NCBI GenBank assembly: GCA_024811115.1
Contig: JAKOGH010000832.1
Span: 1 to 10,629, forward strand
Direction: 5' to 3'
Length of the DNA: 10,629 nucleotides
From: Terana coerulea
Lineage: Eukaryota > Basidiomycota > Agaricomycetes > Polyporales > Phanerochaetaceae
Each line of letters starts with the position of its first letter. The first letter of the stretch is position 1. Under the pieces are notes generated by a model. That model saw only the letters and a list, made by a program, of their open reading frames with translations, did not search any database and was not told the origin of the DNA. Below, in pieces: positions 1 through 7,693 of the stretch. The position numbers and the translations under genes are program-made.

Positions 1-2083
1 GTGGTCGTTGAATGTGTGGTTTGCTCTGGGTCGAGAACTTCAAGCAGAGCCGCGGCGGGATCGCCGTGGAAATTACTCTGTCCGACCTTGTCAATCTCGT
101 CACTGGAATCCGGTGAGTACTATCAATGACACAATTGGTACAAGCCAACTCACAGCAGGATGACCGGGTCCCGTCCTGCCTTGCGCAGGGCTTGTACAAT
201 CATACCAGGGCCACTGGCAACGTACGTTCGGCGATGACCCCTGATTTCCGCTTCGTCACGAACGCCACCCAACGAAATGCGCTGAAACGGTCTGTCCAAT
301 GCACGAGCGATGGACTGTCCTAATGATGTCTTGCCTGTTCCCGGAGGCCCAACGAACCTGAATCAAAACCGTTAGTTCCTCAGAAGGCCACATCGATAAC
401 GTGAATAATACTTACAGCAGTATCGGGCCTTTGACAACCTTCCGTTGAGGTGCTTTCGCGGCGGGGGTGGGGACAGGAGTGACGGATCTGTGGTCCTTCG
501 TCGTCGTGGGTACCAGAGCTAACTGCGCTTGCAGTGCCTCTTGCTCCTGTTTTGCTTCGTGTTCTGCTTGGAGTGTCCGAAGGCGGACGACAGCAAGGTA
601 CTCGATTAACCGCTTCTTAATTTTGTCCAGACCAAAGTGGTCAGAATCAAGCTGCTCGCGTGCATTCTTCAGGAAGGCGCGGTCACGGAGGGTGTCCAAA
701 GCTGTCGAAGGGATGGTTGTGGAGGAATTCGGCCATGGTATCGAGACGAGCCATTCGAGCTGCACACAGGTTATGAGCATCGTGCGAGCGCATGTGAGGA
801 ATAAAACGCACGTAGTTTCGGATAACGCCATGCTCAACGCTCCCCTGCGGTATCCGTTTCAGTCGCCTCCATTCCCTCACCGCCATCTTCCTCTCCTCGC
901 TCTCCTTCGCCATGGCTTCAATCTTTGCTTCACGTCCGCCATCTCCTCGACTTCAGCCTGACTGTCATCATCCAACTCCGACGGTGTTCCGGACTGATCC
1001 TTCTCGTCAGGCATGCCGCCGTGAGGACTTGAGGCAGAGTTTGTGCGATGAAGGTTGTTGAGTTCGCGTTGGATGGCGGCGAGCTGCTGCCGGAGGAAGA
1101 ACTCTTTCTGCTGCTTCGAGACGGACTCGTCTACGGATTGCGCTATGCGCTTGGAGACCTCTGAGATGGAGGACTGTTTGATGAAGATAGAGGTCGCACG
1201 GCGGAGGCGGTCGTCTGGGTCTGCTGCAGACAGAAATTCTGGAATGCAAAGGTCAGTATATGAGCTGAGACGCGAGTAGGGAATAGAGCGGCATCTGAAG
1301 CTTCCGTGTTATCTGGAGAAGCCTCCTATGCAGTCATAGCTTATCGTGGGACCAGAGAATGTGAATTGACAGCGGTGTCGGCTGTCCACCACCATGTCAT
1401 TGCTCCCACCCCGCACTCTGCTGGCAGTGAAAGCGAACCGGAACGAAGCACGAATAAGAAGAGCATAGAGTCGAAAATTCACTCACCCAGCTTGTCAGCA
1501 TACTCCCCATTGGTGCTCGAGATGATGACGTCCGCCATCCAAGCGGCGCGGGCGGGCGAGACTTCCTCCACCAGCCCCGCGACTTTGCTGTAGGAATCCC
1601 GCTTCGTCTGCTGAGTGGTGTCCCGCGCAAGCTGGTCGAGAAGCTTCAAGGCTGCGGCTTTGAACTTGACGACCGCTTCTGGCGACGGCAGGCCGTTAAC
1701 ACCGCTCGGGTACTCGACCTTGCGGTAGGTGATTCCAGAGCTGATGACGAGAGGCTCTGGGAGGTCGGGACCATTGTCCAGAACGCGGATGCGTGTGATG
1801 CCGCTGAGGGACAGCAGGTAATACTGCTTCAGGTTGTTCGTGGCCGGCTTGGATCAAGTCGTAGTATCCGTGCTGCGGTGCCCCATTGGAAGACGGAAGC
1901 ATCGTGGGCGGTCTGTGGGACGGCGGCGACCAAAGGTTGTTCCTCAGACTCGCGCACCAGAGCAAGCAGGGCTTCGCCGACTGACTTGGACACCGGGAAC
2001 GTTATTCGACCTGTAGGAATGAGAATAAGCGGGTGCGGAAGGGCGAGGAGGGGCAATGTCGAGCTCGACGCGGCAGAGGACAT
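1..2083 (-). CDS. LONP2: Lon-type ATP-dependent protease, peroxisomal class, partial (3' end beyond left edge), with frame breaks
   Basis: An AAA+ serine protease that degrades misfolded or damaged proteins; this class works in the peroxisome matrix. The start is ATG 2081-2083. Exons are 2083-1487, 1238-812, 759-416, 357-154 and 102 to beyond 1. Introns are 248, 52, 58 and 51 nt, all GT-AG. The visible part is about 558 codons. The N domain starts at once with [14 protein letters not shown] (residues 10-23), leaving no room for a mitochondrial presequence, which is why I favour the peroxisomal form. Next come a helical region with the Lon signature [12 protein letters not shown], an acidic insert, and a linker of about 50 residues before the AAA+ core. 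Walker A GPPGTGKT lies at about 460-467 and Walker B ILLDEIDKVG at about 523-531. The Ser-Lys proteolytic domain and any C-terminal SKL signal are outside the window. Three single-base losses, near 1851-1856, 925-932 and 18-23, break the frame. Family certain; organelle probable. Confidence 0.93.
1239..1486 (-). other. Unusually long intron 1 of the Lon gene
   Basis: The donor is GTGAGT (1486-1481) and the acceptor ATTCCAG (ending 1239), with a TACTGAC branch point about 18 nt upstream. Removing it joins AAG CTG G to AA TTT CTG and keeps the Lon reading frame ([14 protein letters not shown]). At 248 nt it is about five times longer than every other intron seen here (46-61 nt). I see no coding segment inside it that would fit the Lon family. 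Confidence 0.85.
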
Positions 2084-3075
2084 CGTGGTCGCCGGTAAGA
2101 TCTTGTAAAGCAGTTGGGAGGCCAGCTGCGCAGACGCTTATGAAGTCACTAACGTGCCACTAACTGAGCTTAGACCTTGGTTAGTGGAAGCGGTCGCGGT
2201 GGTGACCGTGAGACAGCAACGCGCTTATCCTATGGGTAAGCTTTCGAGCTAGTGTCAATAAGTAAAGGGCCGTTATCACATGCGTTAACCGTTTCAGGCA
2301 CGGGTCCGTCTGGGAATGATCTAAGCACGTTTCCCTCGATTGGGTCTCATAGTTCCCACGCTTAGCTTGTCCTTCCCCAGCACCGTGGTTTACTGTTCGA
2401 AATACGTTCACGGTCGCAATTCTCTGCTATGACCCGTATATCGAACACGTTCACTTCTCATCTGAATGATATGAGCCCCGCGCGATAGCGTGCTCTCTCT
2501 GAGAAGCCTGCCCGAAATTCGAACCCTTACGGCGCCTTCAATCCGTTGTCTATACCGTCGGACGACCTCAGAGCCTCGCCAGTGCACCGCGTGCTAGGAG
2601 AGCTTGGTGGAGGCTGAAGTGCTCAGGGGAGTGCTACGTGGGGATGTTGTATAAACGGGTGGTGAGTTGACCTGTCCGTCTGAGGCATGTTTTTCGCTGA
2701 TCTGGGGATTTGTAGGTTGTAAGGTCGTCCGAAACCAAACATGTGCTCTTGCTATGCTCTCTTGCGTCTGAGGACAAGTTTCGCGGCCATCGCCATCTGT
2801 CAAAGACCAATGAGATTCTGCAAGAGGTTGTCTGCTGTCCGCCCTCTCACTTGTTCGAGGATAGGCTGAGGGTGCACAGGGTCATATCGGAATGTCAGCG
2901 GACCCCATGCGCCGATCTTCCGTCTGAGAGTGCAGAAGCCCTCACGCCTTCGATCAGGGACTCGGCCAACTCCGTCGCAGCGCCCTATATAATGCGAGGT
3001 GACGCTGTCTCACCTAACGAATCCTTCGCCTACCACGTCCATCTTACAACACAAAGTCACCACCTTACAACCATT
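2084..3075. promoter_or_regulatory. Divergent intergenic region between the Lon and F-box genes
   Basis: This 992-nt stretch separates two divergently transcribed genes and should hold both promoters. A TATATAA box at 2986-2992 lies 84 nt before the F-box ATG and is followed by a C/A-rich leader, typical of fungal 5' UTRs. A CCAAT pentamer is at 2807-2811. I see no clear TATA element upstream of the Lon start. The frame upstream of the F-box ATG is open back to at least 2743, but those codons overlap the TATA box and resemble no protein, so I do not treat them as coding. No RNA gene or repeat was recognised between 2100 and 2700. Confidence 0.6.
2986..2992 (+). promoter_or_regulatory. TATA box of the F-box gene
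   Basis: TATATAA lies 84 nt upstream of the ATG at 3076. The spacing suits a fungal core promoter with a leader of roughly 50 nt. Its position decides the start codon, because an upstream in-frame ATG at 2992-2994 overlaps the box itself. Confidence 0.6.
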
Positions 3076-4327
3076 ATGGACGTGGGTGCTTCTTCGTACT
3101 GAATGATACGGCATTAACTGACCTTTACTTGTATCTTTCAGGAACTACGAGACGAATTAACTCGACTTCAAGTATCGAGGAGCCAGACAGACAGAAAGCA
3201 GTTACCTGCGGAATTGTTCAGGGACATATTCCAACATGTCCCCTCGATGCGGGACCTCTGCAGTCTCAGTGTCGTTTGCCGCAAACTCCAGGGCGAAGCC
3301 GAGCACTTCATCTACCGTTCCATCGAGTCTTCTCGCCGGGCACACACGGAATATCTGTGCGACCTTATCGCGTCTTCACCACATCGTCATTTACTCGTGC
3401 GCTCCTTGCGTATTTCCAACGACGACACCGACCTGCATATCTCCGACGCAAGGGACAAAGACTACTGGGAACGCATCGCTCGCCTTCTCCACGACCTGCC
3501 CCACCTGGAGGAGCTGAAGATCCACGACGACATGGCGGTACCCGCGAAGAACAAGAACGCCTGGGTGTTGTCGCGGTGCACCTTTTCCTTGCAACACTTT
3601 GACTCAGACTTTGTCTTCGACGAGAACCTCTTGGCTTTCCTGCGCTCGCAACGTTCCCTTCAGCGATTGTACTGGACAGAGAGTTGGTCAGACGACGAGT
3701 CTGTGAAAGCGTTGGACGACATGGATGTCGGACCCGCATCATCCTCTCAGTTGGCGCCATCTGTTTCTCTGCTGAACACCAACAGTCCACGATTCGTTTT
3801 GAAGTGCATGCCGAGTGCCACGCTCAGTCATGTGTGGATCTGTGGCCCATGCGCTCACGAGGACGACGGCTGGATGCACTACATCCAACAATTTACTGAT
3901 GGGGGCGGCGCGACGAGCTTGAAATCTTTACGGATGAACCTACCGTACCGGAAGAGGACGTTGATATCAGTACTCGCGTCCCTCGCCAGGGGGCGCCGGA
4001 ACTGCGCTCGCTTGGATTCGTCCCTTTCTTCAATGTCACGGTGCGCATATATACACTCGTGCAATCATGGCGTTTACTGACGTGATACAACAGGACAAGG
4101 AGCTCATCGACACTCTCGCGCAGTTCAAACATCTGCGTTGTCTCGTTACCTGGAACGTTATCGGTCGCGACACGTCTCGAGCAATCGCTCAGGCTTGCCC
4201 GTCGCTCCGCCTGATTGCATGCCTGCATTATTCTTACTCGCATGAATATGTCGTCCTTCCAGTCAATCCGCTAGGCACTCCCAAGCCTCTCCACGATCCG
4301 GAGTACTTGCTGTGGAAGGATGCTTGA
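3076..4327 (+). CDS. F-box protein with LRR-like C-terminal region (one frame break)
   Basis: A probable substrate-recognition subunit of an SCF (Skp1-Cullin-F-box) ubiquitin ligase. Exons are 3076-3081, 3142-4040 and 4094-4327; introns are 60 nt (GTGGGT...TTTCAG) and 53 nt (GTGCGC...CAACAG), both with CTGAC branch points. The first exon holds only ATG GAC; joining it to GAACTACGA keeps frame, while keeping the intron hits a stop at 3100-3102. The F-box spans about residues 24-65, starting LPAELFRDIFQHVPSMRDLC. The rest is leucine-rich with irregular repeats (HLEELKI, SLQRLYW, SLKSLRM, ELRSLGF, HLRCLV, SLRLIAC), typical of the large F-box families of agaric and polypore fungi. One base appears lost in the G run 3989-3993; adding it gives 379 residues reading smoothly into the last exon. 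Partner and target are unknown. It has its own promoter. Confidence 0.85.
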
Positions 4328-4572
4328 ACGCGCCGAGCCGTGGCGTGCAGGTCCGCGGTACGTGATTGGTTGGATGTTGATCTGATCGGTCATCTTATCT
4401 TTGATATTCCCTTTTAGCCTATGGTCAGAAATGATCTCACAAGTGCTTCACGAACGTCATCGAGTGGAACCCCCTTCGGCGACGATGAGCTACATAACTT
4501 CGGCCAGCTAAGCTGCCTACCACTTCACAACGACCTCCACACCCTCCGCGACGCCTTCAATAGCTAAAACAA
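4328..4572 (+). promoter_or_regulatory. Intergenic region: F-box 3' end and isomerase promoter
   Basis: These 245 nt separate two genes in the same direction and should hold the F-box 3' UTR plus the isomerase promoter. An inverted CCAAT motif (ATTGG) is at 4365-4369. No clear TATA box is present; the best AT-rich match is ACATAAC near 4493-4499. The bases before the ATG (CTAAAACAAATG) make a good fungal start context. Confidence 0.4.
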
Positions 4573-5912
4573 ATGTCTCAGAACATTTTCCGTCTGAAAG
4601 CCTCTGTCAATCATTATGCCTGGGGCAAGAAAGGCTCAGCTTCACTTGCAGCGCGACTGTCGAGTAATGCGATCGGACCCGACTTTGCCTTGGAGGAGGA
4701 CAAGCCATACGCTGAGGTGAGTACAGGATCGACTTTGCTCGAGCTTGTGGTTAAAGGTGTATGTAGATTTGGATGGGCACGCACCGGAATGGACCAGCTT
4801 CCTTGTTCGACGACCCGAATAAGCCACTACTGGACGTCATCAAGTCGAACCCAAAGCACTACCTCGGCCAGACCCTCCTCGACAAGTGGCCAGGCACCAA
4901 CCACGTTCCCTACCTCTTCAAGATCCTTTCGTTCGACAAGGCGCTTGCCCTCCAGGTTCATCCAGACAAGGAGATTGCGCAGGAGCTGCAGAAGAAGGAC
5001 CCTGAAAACTTTGTCGACCCGAATCACAAGCCCGAGATTGCCGTCGCCATTGGCGAGCCTTTGGGTGGCGGGTCGTGGGGACCGAACGTCGCTTTCACCG
5101 GTTTCGTCGGGTTCCAGCCGCTAGAGCACATCCGGGACTATCTAAACACCGTGCCCGAGCTGAAGAACGCCATTGGGGACGACAAGCTTGTTGAAGAGTT
5201 CGCGGCGAGCCCATCGAAGGATGGCCTGAAGAAGGTTTATACCGCGCTCCTGAGCCGATCTCAGGATGCAGTCGCACCATGCATACAAGCCCTTGTCGAC
5301 CGCCTCCAGCACGACGCCGGCCGCTTCCCGCCAGACATCGTTCGGCTCGTGCAGAAGGTGAACCAGCAGTATCCCGGCGACGTCGGCGTGCTCTCCACCA
5401 CGTTCTTCATGAACTTCGTCAAGCTCGCGCGCGGCGAGTCGATCTATATAGGCGCGGACGAGATCCACGCGTACCTCGAGGGCGACATCATCGAGTGCAT
5501 GGCGGTCTCGGACAACGTGCTCAACGTCGCCTTCGTCCCGCCGGAGGAGCGCCAGGTGAAGGACTTCGTGCGCGCGCTGACGTTTACGGCGCGGGACAAG
5601 GACCACTGGAGACTCGGGCACAAGAAGTACCAGAAGAGCAAGGCGGGCGTGACGCAGGTGTATGCGCCGCCATTCGAAGAGTTCGTGGTGCTCGGCACGA
5701 GCCTGGAGCAGGGCTCAAAGGAAGTGTTGGGCGCGGTAGGGGGCCCGACCGTTGGCATCGTAACGTCTGGGCAGGCGAAGGTCGCGGTGAAGGAAGAGGC
5801 GATCACACTGGACGAAGGAGCAGTGGTGTACGTCGTGCCGGGTCACGACATCTCGGTCGAACTTGTGGGTAGTGGCAAGGGCGAAATCTGGTGGGCCGCT
5901 TCGGCAGTATAA
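4573..5912 (+). CDS. PMI40: Mannose-6-phosphate isomerase (phosphomannose isomerase, type I)
   Basis: A zinc-dependent cytosolic enzyme interconverting fructose-6-phosphate and mannose-6-phosphate, the first step toward GDP-mannose for protein glycosylation, GPI anchors and wall mannans. Exons are 4573-4716 and 4767-5912 around a 50-nt intron (GTGAGT...ATGTAG, phase 0). The protein has 429 residues, the family's usual fungal length, with no frame break. It opens FRLKASVNHYAWGKKGS, followed by the AEIWMGTH signature across the splice junction. Zinc ligands fall where expected: Gln111 and His113 in LALQVHPDK, Glu138 in NHKPE, His282 in EIHAYL. GDVGVLS and ECMAVSDNV are also present. The Arg of the canonical NVVRAGFTPK motif is Asn301 (NVLNVAF), and the Lys is replaced by Pro307. 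Exon 2 is rich in G/C at third codon positions, which creates long false frames on both strands. The gene stands alone with its own promoter. Confidence 0.96.
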
Positions 5913-6101
5913 AGTCAAGTCAGAAAATATCATAGACCTCATATGCATCTTTGTATCGATAGAATTGTACATACTTACGCACATCTCTCGAATGTGCGGT
6001 TTGTTTCCGCTGCTTGTGTGTCGACCATTTTGAGTTTTTGATGGATGGTATGCCAGCGCTTGCGGCCTACGCTCGGGCCCGGGGACGCGACCTCCAGAAC
6101 C
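5913..6101 (+). other. Isomerase 3' flank up to the transposon insertion
   Basis: The 3' UTR and terminator region of the isomerase gene. The sequence is AT-rich to about 5990, with no perfect AATAAA signal; AAAATATC at 5926-5933 is the nearest AT-rich element. It then turns GC-rich toward the insertion point. No gene is recognised. Confidence 0.4.
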
Positions 6102-6109
6102 TGTCCCAC

Positions 6110-6175
6110 CAAGTGAGCGTTATCCTCCCACCAGGTTCCGACGCAAGCGCTAATCAAATCGCCCAAAGCGGCAAG
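6110..6175 (+). repeat. Left terminal inverted repeat
   Basis: Pairs with 6647-6712 over 66 nt with mismatches at 6162 and 6172 only; the outer 52 nt are perfect. The outermost two bases overlap the direct repeat, so the exact end is ambiguous by one base. Confidence 0.9.
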
Positions 6176-6493
6176 TGCCATCAAAATAGAATCTCCCAGT
6201 ATTTGAGTGAAGTATCCCGTCGTAGATACACATGATGTACCACCACTAGAGGCCTTTGGGACTAAAAAGTCATATCCCTGTGACATAACAAAACTAAAAA
6301 ACCATAACCGGAGCAAGCCTGAGCCCACAAGGCTGATTCCGAGCCATCAACTCGCCACAAGTTAAGTCAAGTCAACTTGCCCAGTTATTAACATCGCAGA
6401 AACATTACAGGCTAGGCATGATATGGGTGGGAAGTTTTAGAATGAATAACAGGAGCACCAGCAAGCTCATATAACAAAAACAACAAAAACACT

Positions 6494-6583
6494 TTAAAAG
6501 GCGTTGGCGGGATTCGATCCCGGCGCCTCTTGAACACCTCCCGAGCCCGCTGCAGATATTCCCGTTAGTCTACGGCATCGTAA
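6494..6583 (-). other. tRNA-like pol III element inside the transposon (SINE-like or tRNA relic)
   Basis: On the minus strand TAGACTAACGGG (about 6575-6564) resembles a pol III A box. GGATCGAATCC (about 6522-6512) matches the B box except for A in place of the first loop T. The B box sits in a T-arm-like hairpin (CCGGG ATCGAAT CCCGC, four of five pairs). CAACGCC follows like an acceptor 3' strand, then TTTT (6497-6494) and two TTTTT runs downstream, as in pol III terminators. The 5' side (GATGCCG) does not pair with the 3' end, and no anticodon arm forms. I read it as a degenerate tRNA or a tRNA-derived SINE head, not a working tRNA. Transcription is unproven. Confidence 0.45.
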
Positions 6584-6646
6584 ATAAGTGACTGAATTAT
6601 GCGTATATACCCAGTCAATCCCTGTCATCCGAGGGAAGTGATGATG

Positions 6647-6712
6647 CTTCCCGCTTTGGACGATTTGATTAGCGCTTGCGTCGGAACCTGGTGGGAGGAT
6701 AACGCTCACTTG
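6647..6712 (-). repeat. Right terminal inverted repeat
   Basis: Reverse complement of 6110-6175, as described for the left arm. Inside this arm the similarity stops abruptly, so the element interior is not palindromic. Confidence 0.9.
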
Positions 6713-6720
6713 TCCCACCA

Positions 6721-7356
6721 CTCCCAGCTCCAAGCGATTCTTCCCCTGCACAATCGCCATAAATTCATGTCGAAAATATTGTTTGCAGGCTCTGGCCCTG
6801 GATGTCCCCCTCCGCAACGCGCTGCGTTGGTAACGGCGGGCTTGTTTCGCTGAACGAAGACCAATCGTAGTCCGTAAACGACTCGTGCCTCGACGCAATG
6901 GACACGATTGGCCGCGCGACGCCGCCTTGCACTGTCAACGCAACCGGACTGGTCAAGGGAGCCAAGGTGCAGGCATTTCTTGGCCTTACACCGCTCCCCC
7001 CCGATGTACTGTTGAAGCCATCGCGATTATGATACGGTCATGATTGGCGACTGCACGTTCGCTTGGTGCGTTGAAACAATTGCATGCAGATGGAACGAGC
7101 TTGACAAGGTTACTAGGCGTGTCTTCATGTCCCGCTTCCTAGAAGAGCTATGTTACGAGAACCAAGACGAGCCCGTCCGTGTTCACGCCCTTTGTATGTC
7201 GCGAGCTAAGGACGCGGGACGCTGCTGCGCTCCTCAACTAAGTCCTCTCTCCGACGCTCGGTGGTCTCCCGTCCCTCACAACCTGCCGCTTTGGGCGTAC
7301 ATGCACATCAAAGGCGTGAAACGATGCGACTGCTCGAGGCGGGAGCACCGCCTCTC
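6721..7356 (+). other. Gene-poor region downstream of the transposon
   Basis: No gene can be supported with confidence. A short open frame at 6898-7029 (43 codons) and another at 7040-7426 overlap or adjoin here. The first has a faint likeness to the start of a type-B carboxylesterase and is listed separately. The rest shows no repeat, RNA gene or recognisable protein. Confidence 0.35.
6898..7029 (+). pseudogene. Possible degraded type-B carboxylesterase/lipase N-terminal fragment (weak)
   Basis: The 43-codon frame from ATG 6898 contains the stretch VKGAKVQAFLG followed by PLPP. This recalls the family's opening pattern, a conserved strand V.G...F.GIP.A.PPVG. A shifted frame at the end reads YTAPPDV, closer still to the family pattern, as if a base or two were lost. 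It stops at 7029, and no catalytic serine, glutamate or histidine region follows. The next frame (from about 7016, IGDCTFAW) might be a late segment of the same family, but the match is too faint to claim. It may equally be chance. Confidence 0.2.
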
Positions 7357-7693
7357 ATTGGCTTGGCCCAGTCTTGGCCGCCAAGCATCCGAAGAGTCGT
7401 CATGTTCAAGCGTTCGAAGCACCTAATATAAGGACTTCTTTCGCTTCTTCACCCTTTTCCTGCCCTCCCTCGCTTATCTTCATTTTCTTGTGGCCATCCG
7501 GGACTTCGCTACTTAAGCGTCTCCCTTTTCTTCTTCGAGGCTGGTCCTCACCCACTTTTAGTGAGCACGCTGCGCGTCCCACTGGTGTCACTTTTATCTC
7601 TTTCTCTCTTTCTTTTGCTCTCGCCTTGTCTCGTCTCGTCTCAGGACACATTCCGGTCTCTACCCTACACACTACTCTATCTCGGCTTATAGC
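7357..7693 (+). promoter_or_regulatory. Promoter and pyrimidine-rich leader of the transporter gene
   Basis: An inverted CCAAT motif (ATTGG, 7357-7361) lies about 65 nt before a TATA-like element, TAATATAAGG (7424-7433). Then come long C/T-rich tracts at 7432-7475 and 7590-7640, a common mark of highly transcribed fungal genes around the start site. The ATG lies at 7694, so the leader would be about 200-240 nt. No uORF of note was recognised. Confidence 0.5.

Larger units (their letters stand above)
6102..6720. mobile_element. Non-autonomous DNA transposon (MITE-like) with TIRs and target-site duplication
   Basis: Terminal inverted repeats at 6110-6161 and 6661-6712 are perfect complements over 52 nt. 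They extend to 6110-6175 / 6647-6712 with two mismatches. The 10-nt direct repeat TGTCCCACCA flanks them (6102-6111 and 6711-6720). The element is therefore either 6112-6710 (AGTGAGCG...CGCTCACT, 10-bp duplication) or 6111-6711 (8-bp duplication GTCCCACC); the sequence alone cannot decide. It is about 600 bp with no transposase, so it depends on an enzyme from elsewhere. An 8-bp duplication would fit hAT, P or KDZ (Kyakuja-Dileera-Zisupton) elements; 10 bp with long TIRs would fit Mutator-like elements. The nearly identical TIRs and intact duplication suggest recent insertion. It lies between two genes, breaking neither. Confidence 0.85.

Noticed and set aside
467..961. Plus-strand frame of 164 codons over the Lon gene
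   Set aside because: It lies antisense to Lon exons 2 and 3, crosses their introns, and is rich in Cys/Ser/Arg as antisense shadows usually are.
1..2083. Lon as the mitochondrial (Pim1) form
   Set aside because: The N domain starts within ten residues of the Met with no presequence, and a long linker before the AAA+ core suits the peroxisomal class; the C-terminal targeting signal is outside the window, so this is not absolute.
2505..2535. B-box-like GGGTTCGAATT on the minus strand
   Set aside because: No A box, acceptor pairing or T stem of adequate length accompanies it, so it is a chance match.
3365..3790. Minus-strand frame of 141 codons over the F-box gene
   Set aside because: Low-complexity Arg/Ser/Pro shadow of the F-box exon, with no start context or conserved motif.
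5279..5872. Long arginine-rich open frame inside the isomerase gene
   Set aside because: It is a +1 frame shadow produced by the G/C-rich third positions of the isomerase exon; the real frame carries all family motifs.
6110..6712. Inverted repeats considered as a CRISPR or hairpin RNA locus
   Set aside because: There are only two arms about 485 nt apart, with flanking direct repeats, in a fungal genome; a transposon explains all of it.
6014..6898. Two open frames sharing the peptide VSVILPPGSDASANQI on opposite strands
   Set aside because: The shared peptide is just the transposon's inverted repeats translated from each side; neither frame is a gene.
7040..7426. Plus-strand frame of 128 codons upstream of the transporter
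   Set aside because: It runs into the CCAAT and TATA elements of the transporter promoter and its C-terminal half is Ser/Arg/Cys-rich. I keep only a weak suggestion that its first residues belong to an esterase relic.
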